The notes below the pieces were generated by a model. The model saw only the letters and a program-made list of their open reading frames with translations. It did not search any database and had not been told where the DNA came from. Below, in pieces: positions 54,390 through 64,000 of a stretch of DNA of 64,000 nucleotides (the stretch's first letter is position 1; each line of letters starts with the position of its first letter). Origin of the DNA: Spirochaetota bacterium. GTDB lineage: Bacteria; Spirochaetota; Brachyspiria; Brachyspirales; JACRPF01. The stretch spans positions 228,244-292,243 of the forward strand of contig JACRPF010000014.1 of the NCBI GenBank assembly GCA_016214035.1. Direction: 5' to 3'. The translations under genes were made by a program, and so were the position numbers.

Positions 54390-55348
54390 CTAAATCTCCT
54401 TTTTTGTCATTAACATATTTGTTGTTTTTGTACAGTTCCATACATCGATTAATACTTTGCCATTAAAATTGAGCGAATAGTATCTATTATGCGGAGCTCC
54501 GATGATAACAATATCAGCGGATGCTATCGCCGATTCTACGCTCACAAATCGAGGATCAACAATGTATTCGTCCGAACAAATTACACTTTTGGCTTCTATT
54601 TCAAGAATTTTCTTTAACTTATATGACAATGATTCGCGCTTATCGTCACTTTCCGCTTTAAATGCCATACCAAGAACCGCAACATTTTTTTCATGAAGCT
54701 CATATTTTTTTTTCAATTGTTCAATAATGAAATTAGGGCCAATTCTGCTTCTAGCGGGGTTGTAACAATAATATCTTTCGTCAGCAGTGAAAATAAATCG
54801 ATCACTGCTTTTACCGAGTCCGCTGAAAAGCCGGAAACGATCTGAGGTAGATTGCTTAATTCATCCATTGATTTCCCTTCAAGAATACGCTCTGGACAAA
54901 AACAGACTTCTACCCCCGGCTTATTTCGCTTTATTATCCGTTGTACTTTTTCTGTAATACCGGGAAATAAAGTACTTCGTAATATCAGTATCTGTTCATC
55001 GTGAAGATACGGTACAATCTCATCGAAAAACTGTTTTAATGCACCGAATGCAGGGTTTAGATGTTCGTCAACAGGAGTACCGATAACAACCACAACAAAC
55101 TTAGCCTCCCTAATCACTGATGGCACAAGCGATGTTGTGAGCGTTTTGCCAATAACACGACGAAGCACTTCGTCTGCCCCTTTTTCAAGAAAAGGCATCA
55201 TGCCGCCATTTATCATTTCTAAAACAGAGGCATTTATGTCAAAGATAACAGTATTCTTTCCCTTATCCGCAAAAGCAATTGAAAGCGGTAAGCCAACATG
55301 ACCACCGCCGCCAATAACACATACATCATATCGATCCTTAGGTATCAT
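54390..55348 (-). pseudogene. Nucleotide-sugar dehydrogenase with deleted catalytic middle
   Basis: Two frames belong to one UDP-glucose/GDP-mannose dehydrogenase. The first (54713-55348, 211 codons) has the NAD domain: VIGGGGHVGLPLS, GTPVDEH, CFCPERILEGKS and TPLEAELA. The second (from about 54729, with the frame continuing to 54390) has the C-terminal domain: PNFIIEQLKKKYELHEKN, then VLGMAFKAESDDKRES. They meet near 54726-54733, where EAELA runs into PNFIIEQL in another frame. About 80-90 residues normally between them, including the catalytic cysteine box, are missing. The product cannot be an active dehydrogenase. An assembly error is the alternative. Confidence 0.85.
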
Positions 55349-55475
55349 TTATATCCCCCGTATCTGAGTAATAATTTGAAACCGCACCGTGTGGAGCAGG
55401 TATTTTGCCGAACATTAATAACATATTCCCAACACCATTACATAAATATGAAACCCGTGAGATTGTGTTTCGCTT

Positions 55476-57695
55476 TTATTTACATTCAATCATATCTTTA
55501 TCTTTTGCATCAATAAAAGATGTAACAAAAAAAACTACTCCTATAAGTACAAACACCATAACAAGATAAAAATCAAGAACAAAATATTTTTTATACATTG
55601 CACCTACAATAACAAAATAACCAAACTCTAAAAAGCACAGAAATACGGACAATAGCTTTATTGCCCGTATGGAAGATAGACACAGTCCATAAAAAATAGT
55701 CATTGATATTATTAATTCAAAATATGGTAGGGCATGGTTAATAGTATATGTCCATTTTCCAAGAACGTTCATACAATAGCTCATTATGATGTATACAATG
55801 AATACCACAATGACAACCGGATTGATTTCAGCATTAGGAATTCTTTTTTTGATAATAATATTTGCCGTAAATATCAATATCGCAATCAGTGCCAATACTA
55901 TAAGTATTTCACCAATAGCTGAAAAATAAAAATAGAACTTATATGCATACCTACCTGATAGATAATTCTCCCAATCCCCCGACGTCAAAGCATTGAACGA
56001 TTCAGAAAACTGTGATCCCTTATAAAATTCTATAAAATTTTTCATTCGTTGTTCAACCTGTTGTGAAAAAGGTGTCGTTTGTAGAAACATCCTAAGCTCT
56101 TTGATATGATTTTGTTTTGTATGTCCTACATGATCTGGGTCTTCGACCGGGATATACTGATATATTAAATTATTAGAATCGATGGATGGGTTGATAATTT
56201 TATACAAATTCCATGGCATCTGAATTATGAAAAACGATGCCACAAAAATAATAAGCGGCGCGAAACGAAAGCGCTTTTTGATGAGAGTGTATACAATATA
56301 TATGATGAGAAGTATCGGCAAAGACAACAATGAGCCGCCATGACTTAGACAACCAAGTCCCCACAATGCACCACTCGCACCTGCAATAATCAGATTTGTT
56401 TTTTCTTTAATGTGAGCCATGACGATGACAACTGCTAACAACAAAAAGTAAACACCAAAGAGTTTTGGCCACGTGTAATAAATGTTGAGAAAAACAAAAA
56501 TATTTAGAAACAAACAAGCGACAATAATATAATCGATATTTCGTTTTTTAAATAAGTTACGGATAAAATACAGTAAAGGTAGAAAAAAAAGCATATTCAG
56601 TAATGTGCCGAGAATTTGATACTGCAGAAAAACATATTTTCCTGCTGTTAACGTAAGGAATGCGATTATGCTGTTCACCACCGCCATCAGTGGAGGGCGA
56701 TCACCCATGGTCCAGCTATGCATGGTCCGCGGCTCCCATCGCCACGGTGGTCTATGATGGTTAAACACATCTGTTGTATCCCACTGAAGCCCATTATCAC
56801 AGGGTAAATCGACAAACCCATTACGATATGCAATTTGCCATTGTGATTTTAAATCTGTGATTGGATTTTTCAATCCCACGGAGACAAAACACATACATAT
56901 CATTGAACCAATTATGACAAAAAAAACTCCATATTTCATTTGGGCATTAATTGTAAATATTTCACCAATCAATTTATGTCCACCAAGTGGGAAAAGCAGT
57001 ACTAAAATTAAGAGCAGAAAAAACGCACAGTATACACCCATTGGTGCTTTTAGTGCCTGCAGTGGGATAAAAACAAGTGAAAATAGTATTATCGTGACCG
57101 GTATGGACAATAAAAACGCTTGATTCAGGTCAAATATCTTTTCCGCATATATGCGTAACAATAAAAAGCCTGGAATAGTCAAAACCGAAAACAAGAACAA
57201 TAGATATGCTAAAAATATGTATAATGCGATATATTTAGATTCCCAACCTGAGAATGCTATAATAATAATGAATAGTACGAATAAAAAAAATACGCTTTGC
57301 AAAAAAGGGCTAGTATAATGTGAGCTCAGGTCTTCCATACGATAAGTGATAATGATGTACGCAACTGTACAAAATATGATAAAAAAAGCGATTTTGATAG
57401 GGAAGGATAGCGGTAATAGTGCTAGCCAAGTTCCACAACCCAGTAGTTGCACCAACGCTAATCTCCGTATGGTTTGCATCTGTTTTGGGTCATTTCGTAA
57501 AAAATACGTGCTGATTGAAATAATGACAACAGAAAGAATCATCGCGATAAATCCTGAAATAGCACACCGCAACAGGATATCGTTGTAGAAATGCATCCGC
57601 ATCGCCCAACGCACTTGAGTAGAAAATAAAATATTAAAAAACGCAAAAGTGGACAATAGTAGAACTGTTTTATATTTCATTATTATTTTTATCAT
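55476..57695 (-). CDS. Large multi-pass membrane protein, GT39/ArnT-like
   Basis: 739 residues, very hydrophobic, with 15 or more predicted helices. After about helix 8 a periplasmic loop holds NPITDLKSQWQIAYRNGF and GDRPPLMAVVNSIIAFL, resembling the loop of GT-C membrane transferases (ArnT/PMT-like) that use polyprenyl-linked sugars. It is AT-rich and low in conserved motifs, so the assignment is by layout. I start it at the ATG at 57695 with GGAGG 5 nt upstream; the TTG four codons earlier is part of that site. The 127-bp gap after it holds only a doubtful 28-codon frame (55338-55424). Confidence 0.7.
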   Translation of the reverse strand: MIKIIMKYKTVLLLSTFAFFNILFSTQVRWAMRMHFYNDILLRCAISGFIAMILSVVIISISTYFLRNDPKQMQTIRRLALVQLLGCGTWLALLPLSFPIKIAFFIIFCTVAYIIITYRMEDLSSHYTSPFLQSVFFLFVLFIIIIAFSGWESKYIALYIFLAYLLFLFSVLTIPGFLLLRIYAEKIFDLNQAFLLSIPVTIILFSLVFIPLQALKAPMGVYCAFFLLLILVLLFPLGGHKLIGEIFTINAQMKYGVFFVIIGSMICMCFVSVGLKNPITDLKSQWQIAYRNGFVDLPCDNGLQWDTTDVFNHHRPPWRWEPRTMHSWTMGDRPPLMAVVNSIIAFLTLTAGKYVFLQYQILGTLLNMLFFLPLLYFIRNLFKKRNIDYIIVACLFLNIFVFLNIYYTWPKLFGVYFLLLAVVIVMAHIKEKTNLIIAGASGALWGLGCLSHGGSLLSLPILLIIYIVYTLIKKRFRFAPLIIFVASFFIIQMPWNLYKIINPSIDSNNLIYQYIPVEDPDHVGHTKQNHIKELRMFLQTTPFSQQVEQRMKNFIEFYKGSQFSESFNALTSGDWENYLSGRYAYKFYFYFSAIGEILIVLALIAILIFTANIIIKKRIPNAEINPVVIVVFIVYIIMSYCMNVLGKWTYTINHALPYFELIISMTIFYGLCLSSIRAIKLLSVFLCFLEFGYFVIVGAMYKKYFVLDFYLVMVFVLIGVVFFVTSFIDAKDKDMIECK

Positions 57696-57710
57696 AATCG
57701 CCTCCAATTA

Positions 57711-57812
57711 TCACATTGATTCCGCAATATGTTCATATCGTTGCTGATAGTCAACTAATATTTTTGAAAAACATGTTAAATCAACATCATGATAGCTTAA
57801 AATATCGCTCAC
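57711..57812 (-). other. Short open frame, possible gene remnant
   Basis: After the triple GT2 stop a 33-codon frame runs from GTG (57812) to TGA (57711): it reads VSDILSYHDVDLTCFSKILV and then DYQQRYEHIAESM. The frame stays open a further 19 codons upstream inside the GT2 gene. The composition looks like real protein, and it could be the tail of a lost glycosyltransferase gene, but no ribosome site is visible. Confidence 0.2.
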
Positions 57813-57825
57813 GTCAATAGTTGCT

Positions 57826-60747
57826 TCACCGTTGTTTCGTAATTCCGGATATCCGCAAGTCAAAGTCTTCTGACACTAATGTAAGATTTTTATTATAATA
57901 AGTATCACCAGCGATAAGTAAATCGTTCCATTTTTGCTTAAATAAATTTACTTCACTCGTAAAGCGCTGCTGTTTTTCAGGAGTATCTTCAAGGCCTCTG
58001 GATTTTGATTCATAATGCACTAGTTCAACATATGGTGTCCATACTATTCGATATCCACCGTTTCTTAACCGTATACAATAATCAACGTCATTAAATGCTA
58101 AAATAAACCGTTCGTCAAAACCGCCCAACGAACGAAATAACTGTTTTCTTGTCATCAGACAAGCCCCAGTCACGGCACTTAGGTTCTGCACAATTTTCAG
58201 TCGGGAAAAATAGCCATCGGCCTGACGAACAAATCCCTTGTGTGCATGACCTGCAATACCACCTATGCCGAGAATGACACCGGCATGTTGTATGGTATTG
58301 TTAGGGTAATACAACTTCGCTCCGACAGCTCCAATCTCGGGTCGGAGCGCATGTTCAATAAGGTTTTCCATCCATTGGGGGGTAATGACTTCAACATCGT
58401 TGTTCAAGAATAATAGCATCTCCCCTTTTGCCATACATGCGGCGGCGTTATTCACTGCTGCATAATTAAATGGTTTTTCCCAAGATACAATGCTAACGCC
58501 GAATTCACTTTTTAATTGTTCATAGAGCTCACGTATCCCCTGTTGCGTGCTGCCGTTTTCCATAATCAGTATCTCATAATTACGATATGAAGAGCATGAG
58601 ATTATAGAATGAACACATTTTCTCAAATCATCGGCATGATTCGAATTCGGAATAATAATCGAAACTAATGGATTATGATGCCGGTGATACACTACACGAT
58701 ACGTTGTAGGAAGCAGGCCGGCATTGATATCTGCATCAATCCCATTATCGAAACAATAATCACGTAGTGCTTTTTTTGCAGATTCAACAACATACTCTTT
58801 TACCGAGACTTTATACGCAACCGAATTCGGATTTACCCGCCAATGGTATAATATCATGGGTATGTGTACAATGCATTTCGCCTGTCCTGTTGCACGCAGT
58901 ATGAAGTCGTAATCCTGAGACCCCTGATATCCGTCCCGAAGCCAACCGATTTTTTCTCCGAGAGACCGTTTTACTACAGTAAAATGACATATATAATTAT
59001 AGCTCAGGAGCATATCTATATTAAAATCCGATTTAAAGTGCGGCTGAAAACGTTTTGTTCCTGCATCATTGATCTTATCTTCATCGGAATATAAAAAATC
59101 AGCCTCAGGTTGCTTTTCAACAGCTTGCGCGATTTCATTAAGTGCCCATGGGGGTAAGATATCATCATGGTCAAGAAACCCAATATATGATCCGGTCGCA
59201 AGTGCTATTGCTGCATTTGTATTCAACGCAATACCGGAATTATTTGATAGTAGGGATAATTTTATTCTGCCGTCACTTTTTTCTGCCTGCTGCAGCACAC
59301 GAATTACATCATCGGACAATTCAGCAGCAGCAACGCAAAGCTCCCATCGTTGATAGGTCTGCCTTTTCAATGATCTAAGAAAATCCCGTACATATCGTTT
59401 TGAAGTCTTATACGCTGGGACGACAACACTGATCAACGGCCGGTTTTCCATTTTCATTTTTCTTTGTGCCGCCAACTGTTTGCGTCCTGGCTCATTATCT
59501 CGCATCCATTTACCATAGTGCATCTTGCCGTGACCGAGAATTGTACGGCCAATTTTCAATGATAGCATGAGTATGGGTTTGAGTACTTTACGATAAAAAA
59601 AACGCACCAAAGGCACTTTCCCCATGGCATGCTTAACTCTGAATGGTACAGAACCTATAATCGAACCAAGTTGTGCATCACGTTCGGCCACTACCTGTTG
59701 CAGATAATCAATCTGATGCAAATTGTGATTATGTGCTGCTTCTAATCTTGGCAAACCAACACGAAATGTTTTGTTGTATTGTTCCGTTGAAGTCAATCGA
59801 TAGAAATCATTAATAGAAAATATGTTTCTTGATTCCAAATAATTATAAAGCGAGTTGCTTTTTATAAAGCGATGAATTACACGCAACCCGAAGTGTCTGT
59901 ACAATGGGTCACTATCGATGTCAATAGCCAACATTCCGACGATGAACGGAATGAATTTTGAAGGTAACATTTTATATGGTGCTGGCATATCAGGGAAAAT
60001 AAGTTTTAGCTCACGCATATCATTTATTGTAATGAAATGCTCGAGGGCCTGTTCATATTCCCAGAAGGTGCGGACCGTGGTAACAGGATTTATTGTACTG
60101 GTATTGCTGTGAACACGGAAATATAGATTCTCATTTGGAACAATATGAATTTCATATTTCATGCAGATCCGCACCCACATATCATAATCAGGAATCTGCA
60201 TATATCGTCTATCGTACAAGCCGACTGATGTATATACAGATTTTCGAATTAACGATGTCGGATGACAAAGACAGTTGCCCTTATAAAAAAAATGTCGCAA
60301 CCATTCCTGTCGTGAACGATTTTCCTGCCGGAACACATCAAAGTGGGCAGGCGGAGTAATATTCTTCCCTTCTGAATCGATAAATGACGGGTATCCGAAC
60401 ACTGCCGCTATTGTTTTGTGTTTCGACAGGTATGCCACCTGATTCATCAGTTTATCCGGCATGAACACATCGTCTGAGCTGAGCATTGCAATATACTCGC
60501 CACGCGACATCTTTATACAGTGGTTTGCGGCTTCACATGCCCCCCTATTTTCTTTAAATACAAAAAGACGTATCCTTTTATCAGTGAACTGCTGTATCAC
60601 CGTTACCGAATCATCCTTTGAGCCGTCATCTGTGATTACGATCTAAAAATCCTGAAATGTCTGATCAAGAACACTTTGTATAGTCTGCGCTATGTATTTC
60701 CCGTGATTATATGACGGGATAACCACACTTACTTTCGGCATTTTCAT
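57826..60747 (-). pseudogene. Triple GT2 glycosyltransferase interrupted by an amber codon at position 35
   Basis: The full frame, from the ATG at 60747 (ATGA overlap with the upstream aminotransferase stop), would encode 973 residues with three GT2 domains: 1 to about 210 ([30 protein letters not shown]), about 440-690 (VVVPAYKTSKR, FLDHDDILP) and about 690-970 (IIIPNSNHADD, LFLNNDVEVI, FNDVDYCIRL). Codon 35, in QTFQDF-stop-IVITDDGS, is TAG (60643-60645) where Glu is expected (GAG). Downstream there is no other disruption. An internal GTG at 60600 could restart translation of a product missing the first domain's nucleotide strands; otherwise the gene is newly broken or the codon is misread or mis-sequenced. 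Confidence 0.8.
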
Positions 60748-61877
60748 CTTCCCTGCAGCCCAATGATTAGCGAAGATATCTTTCGTACATCCTCCTCGGA
60801 TAATCCCCCATAGAACGGAAGCGAGAGCGTTTCTTGTACGACCTGTGATGCGACTGGAAGATTATCACGTGCTGATGATGGAATCTGCCGATAACAGGTG
60901 TAATCGCTGGCAAGCGGATAGAAATACTTGCGGGTGAAAACATTGAAAGGCTGTAATCTCTCATATACCTCATCGCGAGTCATTCCAAATTCGTCGGCAA
61001 CGATACGAATCACATAATACTGATAACTGTCCTTGACTCCGGATATTTCCTTTTGTAAACGAATGCCTGATACCGACCCCAGCATTACATTATATATATC
61101 TCGTAAATGCCTGCGTTTCTTCATCTCATCAGGAACCATTGTAAGCACACTTCTGCCGATACCTGCCTGCACTTCGTTCATCTTTCCGTTAATTCCTGGC
61201 ATGACAACTTCATCTTCGTTCTTAATCCCGAAGTTTTTGAGAAGGTCGATGCGCTGCTTGAGATCAGAATCATTGAATGTAAGGCACCCGCCTTCAACTG
61301 TGTGAAACAGTTTTGTGGCGTGGAAGCTGAACATTGAAATATCGCCAAAAGTACCTATTCCACGTCCGTTTATCTCAGTCCCGAACGCATGCGCCGCGTC
61401 ATAAATGACCTTCAGGCCGTATCGACGCGCCACCGTCTCAATAGCAGCAACATCGCACGGCACGCCGAACACATGAACGGCAAGTATGGCAGTTGTCCGC
61501 GGAGTTATCATGGATTCGATTTTCCCGGCATCGATATTCATAGTCTGTTCATCTATGTCGCAGAAAATCGGCGTTATTCCGTTCCATGTCAGCACATGCG
61601 GCGTTGCGGGAAATGTGAACGGCGTTGTTATCACCTCGCCGGAAAGCCGAAGACTCTGTATCGCGACGATAAGCCCTATAGTCCCATTATTGAAAAGACA
61701 GGTGTTGGGGACTTTTAGAAACGACTGTATCTCTTTTTCTAGCGATTGATGCTGTGCGCCATTATTGGTCAGCCACTGAGAAGCCCAAATTTCTTCGAGT
61801 TTTCCGGTAACATCAGAAATCGGTGGAAGTAACGGTCGTGTTACATAAATCGGTTTTTCAAATTTATTATTTTCCAT
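60744..61877 (-). CDS. DegT-family sugar aminotransferase (VioA/FdtB-like)
   Basis: 377 residues; the PLP lysine is in [15 protein letters not shown] (Lys189). The N-terminus [10 protein letters not shown]...[11 protein letters not shown] resembles VioA and related dTDP-4-keto-6-deoxyhexose aminotransferases. A hexapeptide acyltransferase gene lies 22 bp upstream, the usual partner that acetylates the new 4-amino group (VioB or FdtC type). No rmlA/rmlB is in the window, so the donor sugar is inferred. Its stop overlaps the triple GT2 start. Confidence 0.85.
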   Translation of the reverse strand: MENNKFEKPIYVTRPLLPPISDVTGKLEEIWASQWLTNNGAQHQSLEKEIQSFLKVPNTCLFNNGTIGLIVAIQSLRLSGEVITTPFTFPATPHVLTWNGITPIFCDIDEQTMNIDAGKIESMITPRTTAILAVHVFGVPCDVAAIETVARRYGLKVIYDAAHAFGTEINGRGIGTFGDISMFSFHATKLFHTVEGGCLTFNDSDLKQRIDLLKNFGIKNEDEVVMPGINGKMNEVQAGIGRSVLTMVPDEMKKRRHLRDIYNVMLGSVSGIRLQKEISGVKDSYQYYVIRIVADEFGMTRDEVYERLQPFNVFTRKYFYPLASDYTCYRQIPSSARDNLPVASQVVQETLSLPFYGGLSEEDVRKISSLIIGLQGR

Positions 61878-61899
61878 ATTTATTGAAGTAGTTCCCTTT

Positions 61900-62463
61900 T
61901 TATGTTATTGAATCCAGATATGATTTCTCTTTATCAAGTAATTCTCTACTTCTTTCTTTTACAAATCGGGCCGGAGAACCCATACAAATAGTCCATGGAT
62001 TAACTGACTTGACCACCATGCTCATAGCACCGACTGCCGCACCTTCACCGACGGTAACCGAATGCATAATGATAGATCCTGCTCCGATTATTGTATGCCT
62101 AGATAAAATGACACGACCGCCCTGAACATCCCGATACTTATTCGGAACGGTAGGGTTTGTAAGTGATTTACCGCTATAATCATCTGTTGCGCTATATATA
62201 AGGACACGTGCTGACAACCCGGCAAAATCATGAAGTTCAATCCCATACGAACCAAATAAGCCGCAGTAACAGGCAATATGTACATTGTTCCCGATTGCTA
62301 TTTTCCCGGACAATACAACATAATCATCTATGCGTACATCATTACCAATAACAATTTCATCTGCCCCATAAAGATTTGCATAACGGCTTATACGAACATT
62401 TTTGCCAATACATTTCAAACCGATAGTTTTCAATTCATCTATTGAATAATATGATGTTACCAT
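61900..62463 (-). CDS. Left-handed beta-helix acyltransferase
   Basis: 187 residues of hexapeptide repeats (IGKNVRISRYANLYG, IGNDVRIDDYVVLSG, IGNNVHIACYCGLFG) and a C-terminal IIGAGSIIMHSVTVGEGAAVG block, as in galactoside/maltose and sugar O- or N-acetyltransferases. The catalytic His may be in LSRHTIIGAG. It probably acetylates the sugar aminated by the next gene. GAGGAAAGAGC precedes ATG, and a strong promoter lies 81 bp upstream. Confidence 0.87.
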   Translation of the reverse strand: MVTSYYSIDELKTIGLKCIGKNVRISRYANLYGADEIVIGNDVRIDDYVVLSGKIAIGNNVHIACYCGLFGSYGIELHDFAGLSARVLIYSATDDYSGKSLTNPTVPNKYRDVQGGRVILSRHTIIGAGSIIMHSVTVGEGAAVGAMSMVVKSVNPWTICMGSPARFVKERSRELLDKEKSYLDSIT

Positions 62464-62543
62464 GCTCTTTCCTCATGCGCCATTATAAGATATGATACAA
62501 TTGAGTACCGTCATTTTATTCCATTTGCGATGGGCATTTCGGT

Positions 62544-62571
62544 AGTATAACATACCTCTTGTTAACGTCAA
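62544..62571 (-). promoter_or_regulatory. Promoter upstream of the acyltransferase-aminotransferase genes
   Basis: Minus strand: TTGACG (62566-62571), 16 bp, TATACT (62544-62549), 81 bp before the acyltransferase ATG. Identical boxes and spacing to the wbpB promoter at 51835. Confidence 0.65.
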
Positions 62572-62635
62572 CTAAAATCCAATATACAAAAATATCAAAT
62601 AAACTTGATTTTAATAACACCTAGAAAAAACAGTA

Positions 62636-63355
62636 TTATACTTTTCCAATTTGCATGTGCAATTCGGCTTTCAAAAAAATATTGCATATTGGTTTTTTGA
62701 TATTCCAAAATACCGCAAAATCGCTTGCATCATTCGAGCCTGTCCGTTTCCAGAGCAGACTCATTTTTTTCTCAAGAATTGTGTAGGCGGGTTTTACCGA
62801 ATCCCAGGAAATATCATCGAGAATAATAAAGCCGCCTTTATTTAATAACGGGAGATATAAATCAATATCATCCATGACCCTACCGGTATCATGATTACCA
62901 TCAACATGTATCAAATCAAAACATACTTTATTTTCACGAAACCAAATATTGGCTTGTGCGGACGTTTTCCGTATTAGTATGCAATGGGCAGTATATTCAT
63001 ACTTTGTATTCAAGGAGGCAACAGAGTTGTATATACCGTCAAAATCAGCATTCTTTACAAATTCGTCAATCTTCTGGCGAAGCGGGATATTATCTTTTTC
63101 AAGCGCTTCGACAGCACTCCACGGATCAACACCGTAAACCACACCGCCGGTACCAAGTTTATGCGCGACAGCTTGCGGAAATAGAGATCTCCCGCGATAT
63201 ACACCAATATCAATACTATTTTGAAGATTGAACTTTTTTATAAGATAAGCCATCACCAGAGCTTTATGCAGACTACACCCACCACCAAAATCAATTGGTA
63301 TCCGGTCAAGTACTACTCGAACTTCATTGACTACGTCAATCCACTTGTGTGCCAT
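62636..63355 (-). CDS. Class I SAM-dependent methyltransferase (MT_24-like)
   Basis: 239 residues with SAM motif SIDIGVYRGRSLFPQA, VYGVDPWSAVEAL, FDLIHVDGNHDTGRVMDDI (metal-ligand-like Asp-His region) and GGFIILDDISWDS. This is the pattern of Methyltransf_24 O-methyltransferases (macrocin/cephalosporin hydroxylase-like group). It could methylate a sugar or glycan end. GGGAG lies 6 nt before ATG. 172 bp separate it from the acyltransferase gene downstream. Confidence 0.8.
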   Translation of the reverse strand: MAHKWIDVVNEVRVVLDRIPIDFGGGCSLHKALVMAYLIKKFNLQNSIDIGVYRGRSLFPQAVAHKLGTGGVVYGVDPWSAVEALEKDNIPLRQKIDEFVKNADFDGIYNSVASLNTKYEYTAHCILIRKTSAQANIWFRENKVCFDLIHVDGNHDTGRVMDDIDLYLPLLNKGGFIILDDISWDSVKPAYTILEKKMSLLWKRTGSNDASDFAVFWNIKKPICNIFLKAELHMQIGKV

Positions 63356-63410
63356 TTCAAACTCCCGTTATTTATTTTTTTATTTTCATCTTTAACAAAG
63401 GTTCATATAT

Positions 63411-64000
63411 TCACTTCAGATTTGCGCATATGGTTTCAACTCTAGGAGCCATTTGTTTTTCAATATCATATATATCATGAAATTTTTCAAATCCTTTTTG
63501 CGCCAATATATAAAGGTCATTCGGTTTTTCTATAAACGGCAGTATGCTTGCAGCAATAGATTCCGGATCTGTTGCAATAATTTTTAATTCTTTTCCGTCA
63601 TTAAAACATTTATTCTCATTCAAAACATCGCTACAGAATACTGCAACACCGTTTAAACCGGCCTCAACACAAGATCCAGTTGGAAAACCATCAAAACTGC
63701 CAGGGTAGAGTATAAAAGGGCGATTCGGGGACAGGATAATATCCATTTTTTTATAAAACGCAGTGAAGAATGCTTTATATTGAATACCATAGAAATGGAT
63801 ATAACCGTCAATATCTTTCATTTCGACATCTGACCGATCGAATCCGCCCACTATATGAAAACGAATATCTTTTCGATGCTGTAAAAGCCGGCGAGCGACC
63901 TCGATAAAGATATCATAGCCTTTATCAATACCGCCATTCATATACTTGTTGGCAACAAAGCAGATATCAAATGTATCCTTATCATTTTTAAAATACTGTT
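63411..64000 (-). CDS. GT4-family glycosyltransferase, N-terminus beyond the window
   Basis: The frame is open from the right edge to a stop at 63411, giving the last 196 residues of a GT-B glycosyltransferase. It begins QYFKNDKDTFDICFVANKYM and then GGIDKGYDIFIEVARRLL, followed by FHIVGGF, and PGSFDGFPTGSCVEAGLNG, the GT4 donor-binding motif with its Glu. An ATG at 63941 would start in mid-fold and is not the real start. Confidence 0.85.
   Translation of the reverse strand, partial: QYFKNDKDTFDICFVANKYMNGGIDKGYDIFIEVARRLLQHRKDIRFHIVGGFDRSDVEMKDIDGYIHFYGIQYKAFFTAFYKKMDIILSPNRPFILYPGSFDGFPTGSCVEAGLNGVAVFCSDVLNENKCFNDGKELKIIATDPESIAASILPFIEKPNDLYILAQKGFEKFHDIYDIEKQMAPRVETICANLK

Noticed and set aside
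60744..61877. VioA gene symbol for the aminotransferase
   Set aside because: The fold and N-terminus fit, but there are several close families and no rmlA or rmlB in the window to fix the substrate.

Overview
The window comes from a Gram-negative (diderm) bacterium. It encodes lipoprotein and general signal peptidases, a TonB-dependent outer-membrane receptor, arabinose-5-phosphate isomerase for Kdo, UppP and a long nucleotide-sugar/glycosyltransferase cluster, so an outer membrane with LPS or another surface polysaccharide is expected. Fused E1 alpha-beta dehydrogenase, a TPR protein with an Mrr-like tail, and STAS and LPP20-like proteins would suit a Kdo-making spirochaete or a relative. 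That placement is inference; no rRNA or other decisive marker is present. Nearly every base is coding. I see no tRNA, rRNA, CRISPR array, transposase or phage gene.

1-8 kb holds housekeeping and small genes: an edge-truncated unknown, a two-domain class II aldolase whose second half has lost its metal site, an RNA m5U methyltransferase, a STAS protein, lspA with an RluA-type pseudouridine synthase, lepB with a lipoprotein, a GNAT acetyltransferase and cvpA.

8-21.7 kb is one long minus-strand operon. In transcription order it reads: DeoR regulator, E2, E3, fused E1 (a complete 2-oxoacid dehydrogenase), a mannitol-1-phosphate dehydrogenase fused to a PHP phosphoesterase-like domain, a class II aldolase/SDR fusion, a zinc sugar-phosphate dehydrogenase, then lipB and lipA, which make the lipoyl cofactor that E2 needs. 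It starts from a strong sigma70-like promoter whose spacer contains a perfect palindrome. The PHP fusion and the bundling of carbohydrate enzymes, dehydrogenase complex and cofactor synthesis are the most unusual features of the window.

22-33.7 kb holds kdsD, a TonB receptor, adk followed by an ABC exporter and uppP, an anchored unknown, rlmE, a TPR/Mrr-like protein and aspartate kinase. Several genes have clear TTGACA/G - 16 to 18 bp - TATAxT promoters.

33.7-64 kb is a minus-strand surface-polysaccharide locus that continues past the right edge. It contains gmd, fcl and an RfbH/ColD-like PLP 3-dehydratase (GDP-fucose or GDP-colitose type sugars) with a GT11 transferase; WbpA, WbpB, WbpD and WbpE homologues (UDP-diaminoglucuronate type sugar); further DegT enzymes; a radical SAM/SPASM protein; a Nudix hydrolase; many GT2/GT4 transferases; methyltransferases; and large membrane proteins. 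Two genes are damaged: a nucleotide-sugar dehydrogenase lacking its catalytic middle, and a triple GT2 with an amber codon at position 35. Parts of the locus are much more AT-rich than the left half, which suggests a mosaic origin.
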